From: a virus
Virus record (IMG/VR): IMGVR_UViG_3300032163_000619
Span: 1-39,982 of that record
DNA length: 39,982 nucleotides
Strand: one strand, 5' to 3'
Position numbers and translations under genes: made by a program. The notes below the pieces were generated by a model. The model made no database searches, was not told the DNA's origin, and saw nothing but the letters and a program-made list of their open reading frames with translations. Positions 1 to 7,463 of the stretch are shown here, one piece after another (within the stretch, counting starts at the first letter, position 1; the number at the start of each line of letters is the position of its first letter).

Positions 1-162
1 CACCGCATAAGGTCGCAAGGGGTCATTTCAGCAAGATTTATTAACAATGGGGACACCTTAGGACTTTCAGCCACGGGTACGCTTACAGGCCTAAGTTCTT
101 TTAATATGACAGTGGTCATGAGACCATTAACGACAGTTTTAGGAAGATCAGATACGCCTTAA
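1..162 (+). CDS. C-terminal end of a virion-type protein (5' truncated)
   Basis: An open frame enters from the left edge in phase with base 1 and stops at TAA 160-162, giving 53 residues. The visible end has the pattern NNGDTLGLSATGTLTGLSSF followed by a short hydrophobic strand (NMTVVM). This resembles the last beta strands of small phage surface or structural proteins in which a 'GDrlgl..tGtlT' strand pair precedes a hydrophobic end; that is family recollection, not a search result. It is followed after 13 bases by the next virion gene with a GGGGAGAA ribosome binding site. The CDS cut by the right edge (39684 onward) looks like the N-terminal part of the same kind of protein. No function can be assigned beyond a probable structural role. 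Confidence 0.6.
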   Translation, partial: HRIRSQGVISARFINNGDTLGLSATGTLTGLSSFNMTVVMRPLTTVLGRSDTP

Positions 163-175
163 GGGGAGAATTTAA

Positions 176-1879
176 ATGGCACTCGTATATAATCCTCAGA
201 CAGGACTACTACAAGAAAGCACAACTTCGGGGACTACAAGCACAGGAGGTTCTAATCTAAGCTTTTTGGGAAGTTTGCTTAATGGCGGGAGTACAATCTC
301 CAATCCCAATAATTATAATTTTGGCAGTATCTCGCCCTCAACTTACGGAGCTGTCAGCCAAGGACAATATCTAAATCCACAACAAAGTTCTTTGCTCAGC
401 CCAATTTTAAATACTGGCGCGGGAGCTAACACTTCTGGAAATAACCTTTCGCAAAGCGGTCAATATTATAAAATCGGCACAGATGTTTATGGCCCGCAGG
501 GCCACATTGATTTACCGACCTTTCAAAAATTAGGCCTTAATTTTGCCCTTCTTCCCTCCCGCACCCAATCCCCTACTCAAAATGCCGATATAACTGGGGG
601 GAATCAAGCAAATGGCGGTACAGACCAAAGCGGGGGAGTGGATTATTCCGCTCTCATAAACAGTATGACTGGAAACCAACAGGCACAGTCTAATCTTAAT
701 AACGCCCCAATGGATATGCTTCAGAAAATCTTTGACATGATGGGGCAAAGTGGCCAAAGTCAAACGCCGGATATTTTGGGATATCTCACACAAGCCCGCC
801 AAGATGCCGGACTACCGCAACTTCAAAACCAGTATTTGGATGTAACAGGAAAACTAAATGCTCTCAACCAAAGTCTCTATGACGCTGAGGGAAAAATAAA
901 TACCACACCAGATTTGACCCAGTTCCAGATGGGCGCGAGGGAAAATGCTTTGACTCGCGCATCCAATCCTTTAATCGGACAACTGCAAGCCCAACAACAA
1001 ACACTCGGAGCGCAAATGGGCGTTGGCCAGCAAAATGTCGCCCAAGGACTTGGAGCGGCCACAAGCCAAGCGGGTCTAGGATTCCAACAGCAACAACTGC
1101 AACAGCAACGCCAATTAGGTTTGGCGGGACTCGGTTTGCAGGCGGTTCAACTTCCAGCCCAGAATCAACTGCTTACCGCTCAAGCCCAGCAAGCTCAAGC
1201 CCAAGCTGGGTTCTATAAGAATATCTACGGAGGATTAGACCAAACTGGCGGAAATAGTGGTACTAGAACTGGAGTCGGGGCATTGCCGCAGTTTTTACAG
1301 GGAGCAGTTACTCAAGATATTAATGGCCAAGGGTACATTGTTGAAAGCCGTGTTCCATCTCTTGGAGGACTTGGCACTGATGCCGCTAAAAGCTATGCAG
1401 GTAGACTTGGTGTGCCTATCCTCACTGATGCTCAAGCCCAATCTATCGCGGGATTGGACACAACCCAAAATAATCTAGCCAGTCTGCAGCAATTAATTAA
1501 CCCCACATCTCAGGGGGGGCAAGGACTGTTAGGCAGTGGGTTAGGCGGAAAATTACAGGGGGTAACTCTTAATAATCTTGAGAAAGCATTAGGTATCGGC
1601 AATGGGCCACTGCTTACTCAGATTGATTCCTTTAGGGAATCAGCCATCAAACAAATTCAAGGTTTAGCTTCCGGCGGAACGGGACTTAGAATAAACCAAG
1701 CAGAAATAAATTCAGCAATTCAAAACTTGCCAACTACTTCTGACAATATTGAAACCGCCAATGCTAAAATGCAACAGTTATCAGTATTTTTTGCCAACCA
1801 AAGGTCAGCTATCTTTGCCCTAGGCGGACTTAAGTCTTCATTCCATGCCTTGACCAATCAGGGAGCTTATTCATGGTAG
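176..1879 (+). CDS. Gln/Gly-rich virion protein, probably internal or ejection protein
   Basis: The product is 567 aa with no recognisable enzymatic domain. The N-terminal ~200 residues are rich in Gly, Ser, Asn and Thr. A central segment (about 200-370) is very rich in Gln, Ala and Leu and predicted helical, with runs such as QQQQLQQQRQLGLAGLGLQ. The C-terminal ~130 residues look helical and more ordinary. Composition and position (directly before a protein with a transglycosylase domain, after tail-type genes) fit internal virion or ejection proteins of podoviruses; this is inference. The start has a good GGGGAGAA ribosome binding site. The stop overlaps the start of the next gene (ATGGTAG), which implies translational coupling. 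Confidence 0.7.
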   Translation: MALVYNPQTGLLQESTTSGTTSTGGSNLSFLGSLLNGGSTISNPNNYNFGSISPSTYGAVSQGQYLNPQQSSLLSPILNTGAGANTSGNNLSQSGQYYKIGTDVYGPQGHIDLPTFQKLGLNFALLPSRTQSPTQNADITGGNQANGGTDQSGGVDYSALINSMTGNQQAQSNLNNAPMDMLQKIFDMMGQSGQSQTPDILGYLTQARQDAGLPQLQNQYLDVTGKLNALNQSLYDAEGKINTTPDLTQFQMGARENALTRASNPLIGQLQAQQQTLGAQMGVGQQNVAQGLGAATSQAGLGFQQQQLQQQRQLGLAGLGLQAVQLPAQNQLLTAQAQQAQAQAGFYKNIYGGLDQTGGNSGTRTGVGALPQFLQGAVTQDINGQGYIVESRVPSLGGLGTDAAKSYAGRLGVPILTDAQAQSIAGLDTTQNNLASLQQLINPTSQGGQGLLGSGLGGKLQGVTLNNLEKALGIGNGPLLTQIDSFRESAIKQIQGLASGGTGLRINQAEINSAIQNLPTTSDNIETANAKMQQLSVFFANQRSAIFALGGLKSSFHALTNQGAYSW

Positions 1880-3528
1880 ACCCAAACTCTTTACCGCCAC
1901 CGACCGATTTAGGTGCGGTCAATCTTGCTAAATCCATTAGAACCGTAGAATCAAACGGAAACTTTCAGGCACAAGGAAAATCCGGAGAGTCCGGAGCTTA
2001 TCAGTTTATGCCTAAAACTTGGCAGTCTTATGCCGGGAAATATCTTGGCGACCCGAATGCCGAGATGACCAAAGAGAATCAAAACTTTGTGGCCTATTCC
2101 AAAATTAAAGAACTCAAAGACCAAGGATTTTCTCCCGACCAAGTAGCTTCTATATGGAATTCAGGCAAACCTGATTATCAAGGCAATGTAGGCGTCAATT
2201 CCCAAGGAGTCGGTTTTAATACGCCCAAATATGTTATTTCGGTAATGAATAAATATCAGCAGTTTAGACAAGGCGTGGAAAATGGAACGACACTTCCTAA
2301 CCCTTCGCAAGTTACAGACCAAACTCAACAGCAAAAATCTCTGGGAGGATTTGTGGGGAATATCTTTTCCAGTGGGGCAAATCTAGTAGGCGGGTTGGCC
2401 AACATATTCCTCCACCCAATACAGACAGTCCAAGGAATCGGCCAAGCTATCGCCCACCCGATTCAGAATGTTGTTAATCCCTTAAAGGAACGCTATGGCG
2501 GACTTTCAAATATCGCTAACACTCTATATAACGACCCAGTCGGGGCGGCTTTAGATGTCTCCACTGTTTTAGGCGGGGTAGGTGCTTTAGGAAAAATTGG
2601 GGCAGAGGGTTCTAATCTGGCAAGATTGGGAGAGATGGCAGCAAAGGGTTCTGAAATTATTGACCCAATCCAAGGAGCATTGAAATTAAGTCAAGGAGCT
2701 TTGACTAAAACACTTGGTAAGGCCGGGACAACCGCTGAAAACATTTATCAAAATACTTTAAAACCTAGTATGGCATTGCAAGAAAAATTCCCCAATCTAA
2801 TCCAGTCTGGTCTCCAAAGAGGAATCCCAATTACTGAAAAAGGATTATCTGGTATTGAACAGACTCTTACTGATTTAAGAAAAGGGGTTAAAGAATTAAC
2901 TGCAAATTCTAGCGGTACGATTGATAATCAAGCTATTATAAATTACCTACAACGTTCAAAACAATTATGGAAAGGCACATCAGTTGAAACTGAGGCTAGT
3001 CAAAAGATAGACCAAATTGCACAAGATTTCTTAAAACAACAAGGAGAAACAAGCACGGTAGCTCAAGCTCAAACTGTAAAAGAAGCCCGTCAATTTGAAA
3101 ACCGTAAAAGATATGGAGATATAGGAGCGATAGGTTCAGAGGCTAATAAGGACATTGCTTATGGAATTCGCAAAGAAATAGAAAAACAAATTCCTGAAGT
3201 GGGAAAACTTAATCAAAAGAGCATTGAATTTCAAGGACTGAATAAAGCAATAACAAAAGCACTGCAACGGATTGGAAATAAAAATACGATAGGGCTAACT
3301 GATATTGGGGCAGGTATTTTAGGTGCGACCGCTACTGGGCCTATGGGAGCTTTAGCGGGTGTGGCAACACACATCTTTAGAGACCCGGGGGTACAATCAC
3401 GGTTAGCGATTGCTCTTTACAAACTTTCAAAAACACAACCCTATATTCTAGGGTTGTACAAACCGGGGCTAGGAGGAATACTTAATCAACTAAACACAAT
3501 AGTTAAGCAAAACCAAACAACACCTTAA
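1873..3528 (+). CDS. Internal virion protein with N-terminal lytic transglycosylase domain
   Basis: The product is 551 aa. Residues ~15-130 match a lysozyme-like transglycosylase fold: RTVESNGNF carries the presumed catalytic Glu (residue 26), followed by SGAYQFMPKTW, which corresponds to the 'G.fQ.mp.T' motif, and later VASIWNSG. A glycine-rich hydrophobic stretch (~150-250, with FVGNIFSSGANLVGGLANIF) and a second one near the C-terminus (GAGILGATATGPMGALAGVA) suggest membrane insertion. Known ejected virion proteins such as T7 gp16 combine a transglycosylase with membrane-active regions, so a role in local cell-wall opening during DNA entry is the best inference. It overlaps the preceding gene by 7 bases. 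The domain call is strong; the ejection role is moderate. Confidence 0.8.
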   Translation: MVDPNSLPPPTDLGAVNLAKSIRTVESNGNFQAQGKSGESGAYQFMPKTWQSYAGKYLGDPNAEMTKENQNFVAYSKIKELKDQGFSPDQVASIWNSGKPDYQGNVGVNSQGVGFNTPKYVISVMNKYQQFRQGVENGTTLPNPSQVTDQTQQQKSLGGFVGNIFSSGANLVGGLANIFLHPIQTVQGIGQAIAHPIQNVVNPLKERYGGLSNIANTLYNDPVGAALDVSTVLGGVGALGKIGAEGSNLARLGEMAAKGSEIIDPIQGALKLSQGALTKTLGKAGTTAENIYQNTLKPSMALQEKFPNLIQSGLQRGIPITEKGLSGIEQTLTDLRKGVKELTANSSGTIDNQAIINYLQRSKQLWKGTSVETEASQKIDQIAQDFLKQQGETSTVAQAQTVKEARQFENRKRYGDIGAIGSEANKDIAYGIRKEIEKQIPEVGKLNQKSIEFQGLNKAITKALQRIGNKNTIGLTDIGAGILGATATGPMGALAGVATHIFRDPGVQSRLAIALYKLSKTQPYILGLYKPGLGGILNQLNTIVKQNQTTP

Positions 3529-3651
3529 TAAGATAAGGAATGAGTAAAATAATAAACCAAGGAGAAACAAAAATAGCTAAAAGAATCGAACATAGTAAAA
3601 AGAATGCATAGCCTAATTTCATAATTAAACCATACCACAAACTTACCCACA

Positions 3652-3861
3652 ATGCCAAAAAACGGACAATATAAAATATCCATAGAAAACAGAATAACCA
3701 CACTGGAAGCCAACTATATAGAACTAAAGGATAAGATTGAAGAAGTCGTGAATAACCATCTAAAACATCTTGCCGATAATGTTGATAAGATACAATGGCT
3801 GTTAATCACAAACTTAATCGCAGTGATTTTCCTTTTGCTTCAGAAGTATATCGCGAGATAG
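3652..3861 (+). CDS. XhlA-like holin accessory protein
   Basis: The product is 69 aa. The N-terminal ~45 residues form a coiled coil (ENRITTLEANYIELKDKIEE), followed by one transmembrane helix (WLLITNLIAVIFLLLQ) and a short basic tail. This is the layout of XhlA/hemolysin-like small phage proteins that act with a holin in lysis. It opens the lysis region, ahead of an M23 endopeptidase and a second small membrane protein. No clear Shine-Dalgarno sequence precedes the ATG. A spanin-like or unrelated membrane-anchor function cannot be excluded. Confidence 0.65.
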   Translation: MPKNGQYKISIENRITTLEANYIELKDKIEEVVNNHLKHLADNVDKIQWLLITNLIAVIFLLLQKYIAR

Positions 3862-3900
3862 GCAACTCGTTAAAAGGCCAGTTCTTTAAGGAGGGGAACT

Positions 3901-4041
3901 ATGCTTTGTCCTAAATGCTGTTCTCAGGTGGATTGCGAGGAATGTCGCAAGTTGGACAACTTCCTCAAGTGGTCGGTCAGAATTGCTTCCTTGGCCGTCC
4001 TGGGGCTGATGGTGGCCTATTGGGTGTCAGGAGGTGAGTAA
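3901..4041 (+). CDS. Small Cys-rich membrane protein
   Basis: The product is 46 aa. A short N-terminal zinc-binding-like knuckle (CPKCCSQVDCEEC, six cysteines) is followed by one transmembrane helix (IASLAVLGLMVAYWV). The start has the strongest ribosome binding site of this region (AAGGAGG, 6 bases before ATG), which supports it as a real gene despite its size. It ends one base before the next start (TAA then ATG at 4042). Its local base composition is visibly more GC-rich than its neighbours. Function is unknown; placement suggests a lysis or envelope accessory. Confidence 0.6.
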   Translation: MLCPKCCSQVDCEECRKLDNFLKWSVRIASLAVLGLMVAYWVSGGE

Positions 4042-4215
4042 ATGGAGAACATCTACTGCCGTGAATGCAATCTCCGCATTGCTCAGGCCGAACCGCAGGT
4101 TGCTTTCAAGAAGCCGGGTCAGACGGAGTATTGGTATTTTCACAATTCGGTCTCGTCTCCGTGCTGGCAGAAGTGGCAAGAGGCCGACCTTAAACGGAAA
4201 GCCAAAGTTCAATAG
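4042..4215 (+). CDS. Small conserved-looking Cys-containing protein
   Basis: The product is 57 aa and starts immediately after the stop of the preceding gene. It contains CREC near the N-terminus and a later SSPCWQKW segment, which could form a single zinc site with the nearby His (FHNS). The remainder is basic. GAGGTGAG upstream, inside the preceding gene, can serve as its ribosome binding site. Like its neighbour it is relatively GC-rich. No family was recognised and no function is proposed. Confidence 0.5.
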   Translation: MENIYCRECNLRIAQAEPQVAFKKPGQTEYWYFHNSVSSPCWQKWQEADLKRKAKVQ

Positions 4216-4267
4216 AGGGGGTGATCCTTTCTAGGTTCGGCAGTTTCCCTTAAAGCTGCCAATTTTT

Positions 4268-4453
4268 ATGCGCGAAGCCAGAAATACAAGATGTGAAGTT
4301 ATATGCGTTAAATGCGGTGATGTTTTAGTGCGAAGTTGGAATATTAAAAATGCCGTTTGTTTTGACTGTACAACTAAGCGTAAAAATGAATATAATGCCA
4401 AGAGAAAAGCAGAGGGTTATAAACAGAGATATAAACCTGTTGTCCACAGTTAA
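4268..4453 (+). CDS. Small zinc-ribbon protein
   Basis: The product is 61 aa. It has a CxxC pair (CVKCGDVLV) and a second CxxC pair (CFDC) about 18 residues later, which is a classic four-Cys zinc ribbon, followed by a basic tail (TKRKNEYNAKRKAEGYKQRY). Such proteins are common in phage genomes as nucleic-acid-binding or regulatory adaptors. The base composition returns to the AT-rich genome norm. There is no strong ribosome binding site. The start is the first ATG of the frame. Confidence 0.55.
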   Translation: MREARNTRCEVICVKCGDVLVRSWNIKNAVCFDCTTKRKNEYNAKRKAEGYKQRYKPVVHS

Positions 4454-4511
4454 TAAGTGATAATTACATAGGATTTTCCTATATAATCTGATACTTATCC
4501 ACATATCCACA
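4440..4511. other. Cluster of three DnaA-box-like 9-mers
   Basis: TTGTCCACA (4440-4448), TTATCCACA (4495-4503) and ATATCCACA (4503-4511) all lie in one orientation. TTATCCACA is the consensus bacterial DnaA box; the other two differ from it by one base each. They flank an AT-rich spacer with a TATAAT hexamer at 4482-4487, which has no convincing -35 partner. The segment lies between the zinc-ribbon gene and the endopeptidase gene. It could be a replication-initiator binding site or a coincidence in AT-rich DNA. Whether this is an origin is inference. Confidence 0.35.
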
Positions 4512-4568
4512 GCCTTTAATTATAATTATCTTATCTTCTCTTGGGGGATTATAAGGGGGGATTAAAAA

Positions 4569-5489
4569 ATGAAAAAACCATTAGACAATTTAATAGTTAC
4601 GCAAGCATTTGGAGTCAATCCCCAAAATTATTCCCAGTTTGGATACAAAGGGCATGAGGGCGTGGATTTTAAGACGCGCTGGCTAAGTCCTTCGGTCAGT
4701 CTTTGGAACGACTTTAAGGGTTGGCGACCGGTCTATGCGGTCCGTGATGGCAGGGTGGAAGTATTTTATGACCAAGGATTCTATGGCACGCATATTTATC
4801 TAACCGATAACCAAGGGAATAACTATCTCTACGCTCATTTGAAAAATGCTCGGTGCGCGACTGGCCAACTGGTATTTGCAGGGCAGATAATCGCCGTCAG
4901 CGATTCCACAGGCAATGCCAATGGCCCTCACTTGCATTTCGGGTATAAACCCAAGGGATATGACCCGAACAATGGCTATGGCGGATTTGTTGACCCAATG
5001 CCCTTATTTAACCCTATACAGATTGCTCAAAACCCTATGCAACTGCCCCTCCAAGTCGCCAGGATAGGCCTAAACTTGCCCCCAGGCGATAGTTTCCTGC
5101 AGAGTGTAGCTAATTTCTCAAGCGGTAAGATTCCGTGCGTCCTGAAGGATTATCCGCTAAATATCCCAGTGGGCAAATTAAGTCAAGACCAGGCCTATAT
5201 GATAGCCGACCAAGTGAACCCCAGCGAGAAGTTTATTTTTATATTTTACCAAGGCGCAGTGGATAGCGTGTTTTTTTCAACCTTTTATTATCCAGCTAGA
5301 AATTGCGTTATTACTGCTTGTCCTGGCAACGATTCCCGATTGTTGACATTTGAATTTGCGCATCAAATAACCGTGGCGTACAATAATCATAGAGGCAGTA
5401 ACCCTTATATTGAGGATACCGATTCACTTTATCCGTCGGATGATTTCATCAGGCAGAAATACGATTTGGTATCAAAATTTTATCAATGA
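4569..5489 (+). CDS. M23-family peptidoglycan endopeptidase (endolysin)
   Basis: The product is 306 aa. Residues ~1-150 form a LytM/M23 zinc metallopeptidase: GHEGVDF supplies the first His and Asp ligands (HxxxD), YLYAHL contains the conserved catalytic His region and GPHLHFGY gives the HxH motif. All three conserved motifs are present, so it should cleave peptidoglycan cross-bridges or stem peptides. The C-terminal half (~160-306) is unrecognised, with aromatic and Cys residues, and may bind the cell wall. It has no signal peptide, so export would need a holin. The upstream run AAGGGGGG can serve as ribosome binding site. The stop overlaps the next start (ATGA). Confidence 0.88.
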   Translation: MKKPLDNLIVTQAFGVNPQNYSQFGYKGHEGVDFKTRWLSPSVSLWNDFKGWRPVYAVRDGRVEVFYDQGFYGTHIYLTDNQGNNYLYAHLKNARCATGQLVFAGQIIAVSDSTGNANGPHLHFGYKPKGYDPNNGYGGFVDPMPLFNPIQIAQNPMQLPLQVARIGLNLPPGDSFLQSVANFSSGKIPCVLKDYPLNIPVGKLSQDQAYMIADQVNPSEKFIFIFYQGAVDSVFFSTFYYPARNCVITACPGNDSRLLTFEFAHQITVAYNNHRGSNPYIEDTDSLYPSDDFIRQKYDLVSKFYQ

Positions 5490-5611
5490 GTGAAATTTTA
5501 CCAGAAGAATTAGTCGGAGAAGTAACTAATGAACCAGTGGTAGAAACTCCAACTGCGGAAGAAGAGTCCGCTCCTGAAGTTTCAACACCGGAAACAGTTG
5601 ATGAACAGTAA
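5486..5611 (+). CDS. Small acidic protein
   Basis: The product is 41 aa, starts at the ATGA overlap with the endopeptidase stop, and is almost entirely Glu, Pro, Thr, Val and Ser with no hydrophobic helix. The 4-base overlap upstream and the 11-base overlap downstream (ATGAACAGTAA) suggest translational coupling from the endolysin to the holin-like gene. It may be a real acidic protein, or it may mainly serve as a coupling ORF. No family was recognised. Confidence 0.4.
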   Translation: MSEILPEELVGEVTNEPVVETPTAEEESAPEVSTPETVDEQ

Positions 5612-5771
5612 ATTAGTTTTGTTCTTTCACCTGGCGGGTCAGATACTCGCCCAGACCGCAGTCGCCGGACTGCCATTGTTTAAGACCCACGAACCGATTT
5701 ATTCGGCAGTCGTGGCTATCGTCGGTGTATTTATCGCCTTCTTTGACCAGACCCAAAGTAAAACTCAATAA
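5601..5771 (+). CDS. Holin-like small membrane protein
   Basis: The product is 56 aa. It has two hydrophobic stretches, LVLFFHLAGQILAQTAVAGL and AVVAIVGVFIAFF, separated by a short polar loop, with a charged C-terminus (DQTQSKTQ). Size, two membrane helices and position between an endopeptidase and a secreted transglycosylase fit a small phage holin; holins share little sequence, so this is a context-based call. The stop codon (TAA 5769-5771) is in the same frame as the downstream transglycosylase ORF, which opens directly after it. Confidence 0.5.
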   Translation: MNSKLVLFFHLAGQILAQTAVAGLPLFKTHEPIYSAVVAIVGVFIAFFDQTQSKTQ

Positions 5772-5774
5772 CCT

Positions 5775-6263
5775 ATTAGGACTCTTTGGAAGTACATAGT
5801 AGCGGTTAGTCTCCTCTGGCTACTGGCGCTCCTGATATTCACCCACAAGGCACACGCTAAGACTTACGGCAACTTTAATTCTCAATTCTTGTTGCCGACC
5901 AGTGTAACGTCCAAGATTCTATCCGCTTCATATAGTTTCAGTCCCCCAGTCCTCTATCCGCAAGAAGTTTCCCCTCAAGAATACCTAAGACAGCTCGCTG
6001 GCTCGGATTTTGAGTTGTTAAACTGTCTTGCCACCAAAGAATCTGGCTGGGTAATGAAATGGAACTATATGAATCCCACTAGTGATCCTAATTCTAAATA
6101 TAGTGCCTATGGATACTTCCAAATCGTAAAAAGCACGGCTGAAAGAATAGACCCAACATTAGACCGAATGGATCCTTATGATAATATAAAGTTGGCTGTT
6201 AAGATTTACGATAAATTAGGAGTTAATCAATGGTTGGTTGCCCCACTTTGTAAAACCTTATAG
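5775..6263 (+). CDS. Secreted lytic transglycosylase (goose-lysozyme/SLT-like), unusual start
   Basis: The canonical-start version begins at TTG 5889. The frame stays open back to 5772, and the extra residues form a textbook Sec signal peptide: KYIVAVSLLWLLALLIF, then THKAHA before KTYGNF (an AxA-type cleavage site). No ATG, GTG or TTG exists in that extension. Translation would have to start at ATT 5775, or arise by read-through of the in-frame TAA of the preceding holin-like gene. The enzyme part has ATKESGW (presumed catalytic Glu), SAYGYFQI and a DNIKLAVKIY helix, as in lytic transglycosylases. The C-terminus QWLVAPLC resembles the usual end of the fold. Its 3' end overlaps the convergent HNH gene by 41 bases. 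Confidence 0.7.
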   Translation: MRTLWKYIVAVSLLWLLALLIFTHKAHAKTYGNFNSQFLLPTSVTSKILSASYSFSPPVLYPQEVSPQEYLRQLAGSDFELLNCLATKESGWVMKWNYMNPTSDPNSKYSAYGYFQIVKSTAERIDPTLDRMDPYDNIKLAVKIYDKLGVNQWLVAPLCKTL

Positions 6264-7029
6264 CTTTTGCTCCATAACTATCCGTTTTTTTGTGACAAGA
6301 TTTACAAAGTGTAATTCCATTAGTCAAATCGAATCTTAATTTAGGATATGGCTTATAGGGTTTAATGTGATGAGCTTCGATATAACCACCCTTTGTACCA
6401 CAATGTTGACAAGTAAAGTCATCCCTAGCAAAAACCGATTTACGCCATCGGATTCCTTCAAAAGATTTTCGTCTATCTTTATCTTTTTTAATTCCACCTT
6501 TCCAACTAGGGCTTTTTTCCCTTACCTTATAAGACCCAGAACATTTTGTAGAACAAAATATCCCTTTGCCATTGTAAGATAATCTTATTTTGAATGATTT
6601 TTTACAAGCAATACAGATACACTCTTTAGAATGACTTAATGACAGATATTTACCAGCACAAAACCTAGAGCAAAATTTTTGTCTAGTCTTATACCAAAAT
6701 AGCTTTTTACAATTTGAACAGAATCTACCCGAACCTCTATTATTGGTAGAATATATTTTTAATCTTTTAGTTAAAGATTTTAATCCTTTGTTCCAAGGAA
6801 TAAAACCTTTTTTGAAAATACCTTTTGTGATTATCCCAGTTTTCTTTCCTTTATTCCAAGGTATAAGTCCCTGTTTAAATTGAGTTCCAAATGACAAACT
6901 TATACCTCTAAACCCGATACCCTTACATTTTAGAGAACAAAATCTAGTATTTTTATTTCTAAAATCGCGAGGGTACCTATAAACACTTTTATGGCAAATA
7001 ATACAAGAAATAACTTTACCCTTCTTCAT
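6223..7029 (-). CDS. HNH endonuclease with NUMOD-like repeats (free-standing homing endonuclease)
   Basis: The product is 268 aa and is the only convincing minus-strand gene. The C-terminal ~60 residues form an HNH nuclease: FTCQHCG, YIEAHHIKPY and NGITLCKSCHKK, with the two CxxC pairs and the central His pair. The N-terminal and middle parts contain several Cys4 knuckles (CIICHKS, FCSLKC, FCSNCKKLF, CIACKKSF, FCSTKC) and two GxxPWNKG repeats typical of the NUMOD3 DNA-binding module. It lies convergent to the transglycosylase gene and overlaps its end. Its orientation and lower GC content suggest a mobile insertion. Such enzymes nick DNA at specific sites and spread by recombination. Confidence 0.9.
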   Translation of the reverse strand: MKKGKVISCIICHKSVYRYPRDFRNKNTRFCSLKCKGIGFRGISLSFGTQFKQGLIPWNKGKKTGIITKGIFKKGFIPWNKGLKSLTKRLKIYSTNNRGSGRFCSNCKKLFWYKTRQKFCSRFCAGKYLSLSHSKECICIACKKSFKIRLSYNGKGIFCSTKCSGSYKVREKSPSWKGGIKKDKDRRKSFEGIRWRKSVFARDDFTCQHCGTKGGYIEAHHIKPYKPYPKLRFDLTNGITLCKSCHKKTDSYGAKAIRFYKVGQPTID

Positions 7030-7068
7030 ACTTTAACCTTAACACAGCAACGGGCTAATTTCAATTGG

Positions 7069-7124
7069 TCTAACTAGATTTTATAAGACGCCTTTATACT
7101 GGGTGTCTTTAGAGTCTGGTTAGA
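7069..7124 (+). other. Two-tier hairpin between HNH gene and terminators
   Basis: An outer stem pairs TCTAACTAGA (7069-7078) with TCTGGTTAGA (7115-7124): 10 bp with one G-U. An inner stem pairs AGACGCC (7086-7092) with GGTGTCT (7102-7108): 7 bp with one G-U. No poly-T follows. On the minus strand it lies 40 bases upstream of the HNH start, so it could be the 5' leader of that gene. On the plus strand it precedes two terminators. Function is unknown. Confidence 0.45.
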
Positions 7125-7140
7125 CTCAATTAAATCCCCG

Positions 7141-7171
7141 AAAGACCGTAACTGCAACTTGCGGTCTTTTT
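7141..7171 (+). terminator. Rho-independent terminator (first of pair)
   Basis: AAAGACCG (7141-7148) pairs perfectly with CGGTCTTT (7162-7169), with a 13-base loop and a run of five T ending at 7171. It would end transcripts arriving from the lysis region on the + strand. Confidence 0.75.
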
Positions 7172-7225
7172 GGTTTAGTGCTATAGTATGACTAAAGTTT
7201 GATTTCAAACCGCCGTAAGGCCAAG

Positions 7226-7265
7226 AAGCCCAGCGTGAATCCAATTAAGGACGCGGGGCTTTTTG
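7226..7265 (+). terminator. Rho-independent terminator (second of pair)
   Basis: AAGCCCAGCGT (7226-7236) pairs with ACGCGGGGCTT (7251-7261) with one mismatch over 11 positions, a 14-base loop, and a five-T run at 7260-7264. It is a second + strand terminator 55 bases after the first. Together they insulate the lysis module from the early region. Confidence 0.75.
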
Positions 7266-7310
7266 TTAACTAGGCGTTTGAAGGTTAACAAAAGTTATCC
7301 ACTTTTGGAT

Positions 7311-7340
7311 TTGACCTATCTGGCAAGCGTATGCTAGGAT
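7311..7340 (+). promoter_or_regulatory. Sigma70-like promoter for the early region
   Basis: TTGACC (7311-7316) is followed after 18 bases by TAGGAT (7335-7340). The -35 matches the consensus at 5 of 6 positions and the -10 at 4 of 6. It sits just after the tandem terminators and about 150 bases before the first early gene, which is where an early promoter is expected. The leader would carry the 11-bp repeats. Confidence 0.5.
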
Positions 7341-7463
7341 AGTAAATGAAGTGTGGGTATCTGGGTAGAACTCGCTAGTATCCGGAGAGTAAGATAACCA
7401 AAAGGTTATGTCACTTCGGCGAAAATGGCTACTTGGAAAACAACACTTGTGTCGAAAACATTT

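Noticed and set aside
3540-3611. 23-aa ORF between the transglycosylase virion protein and the XhlA-like gene
   Set aside because: Too short, with its purine-rich motif directly on the ATG, and low complexity; no evidence for translation.
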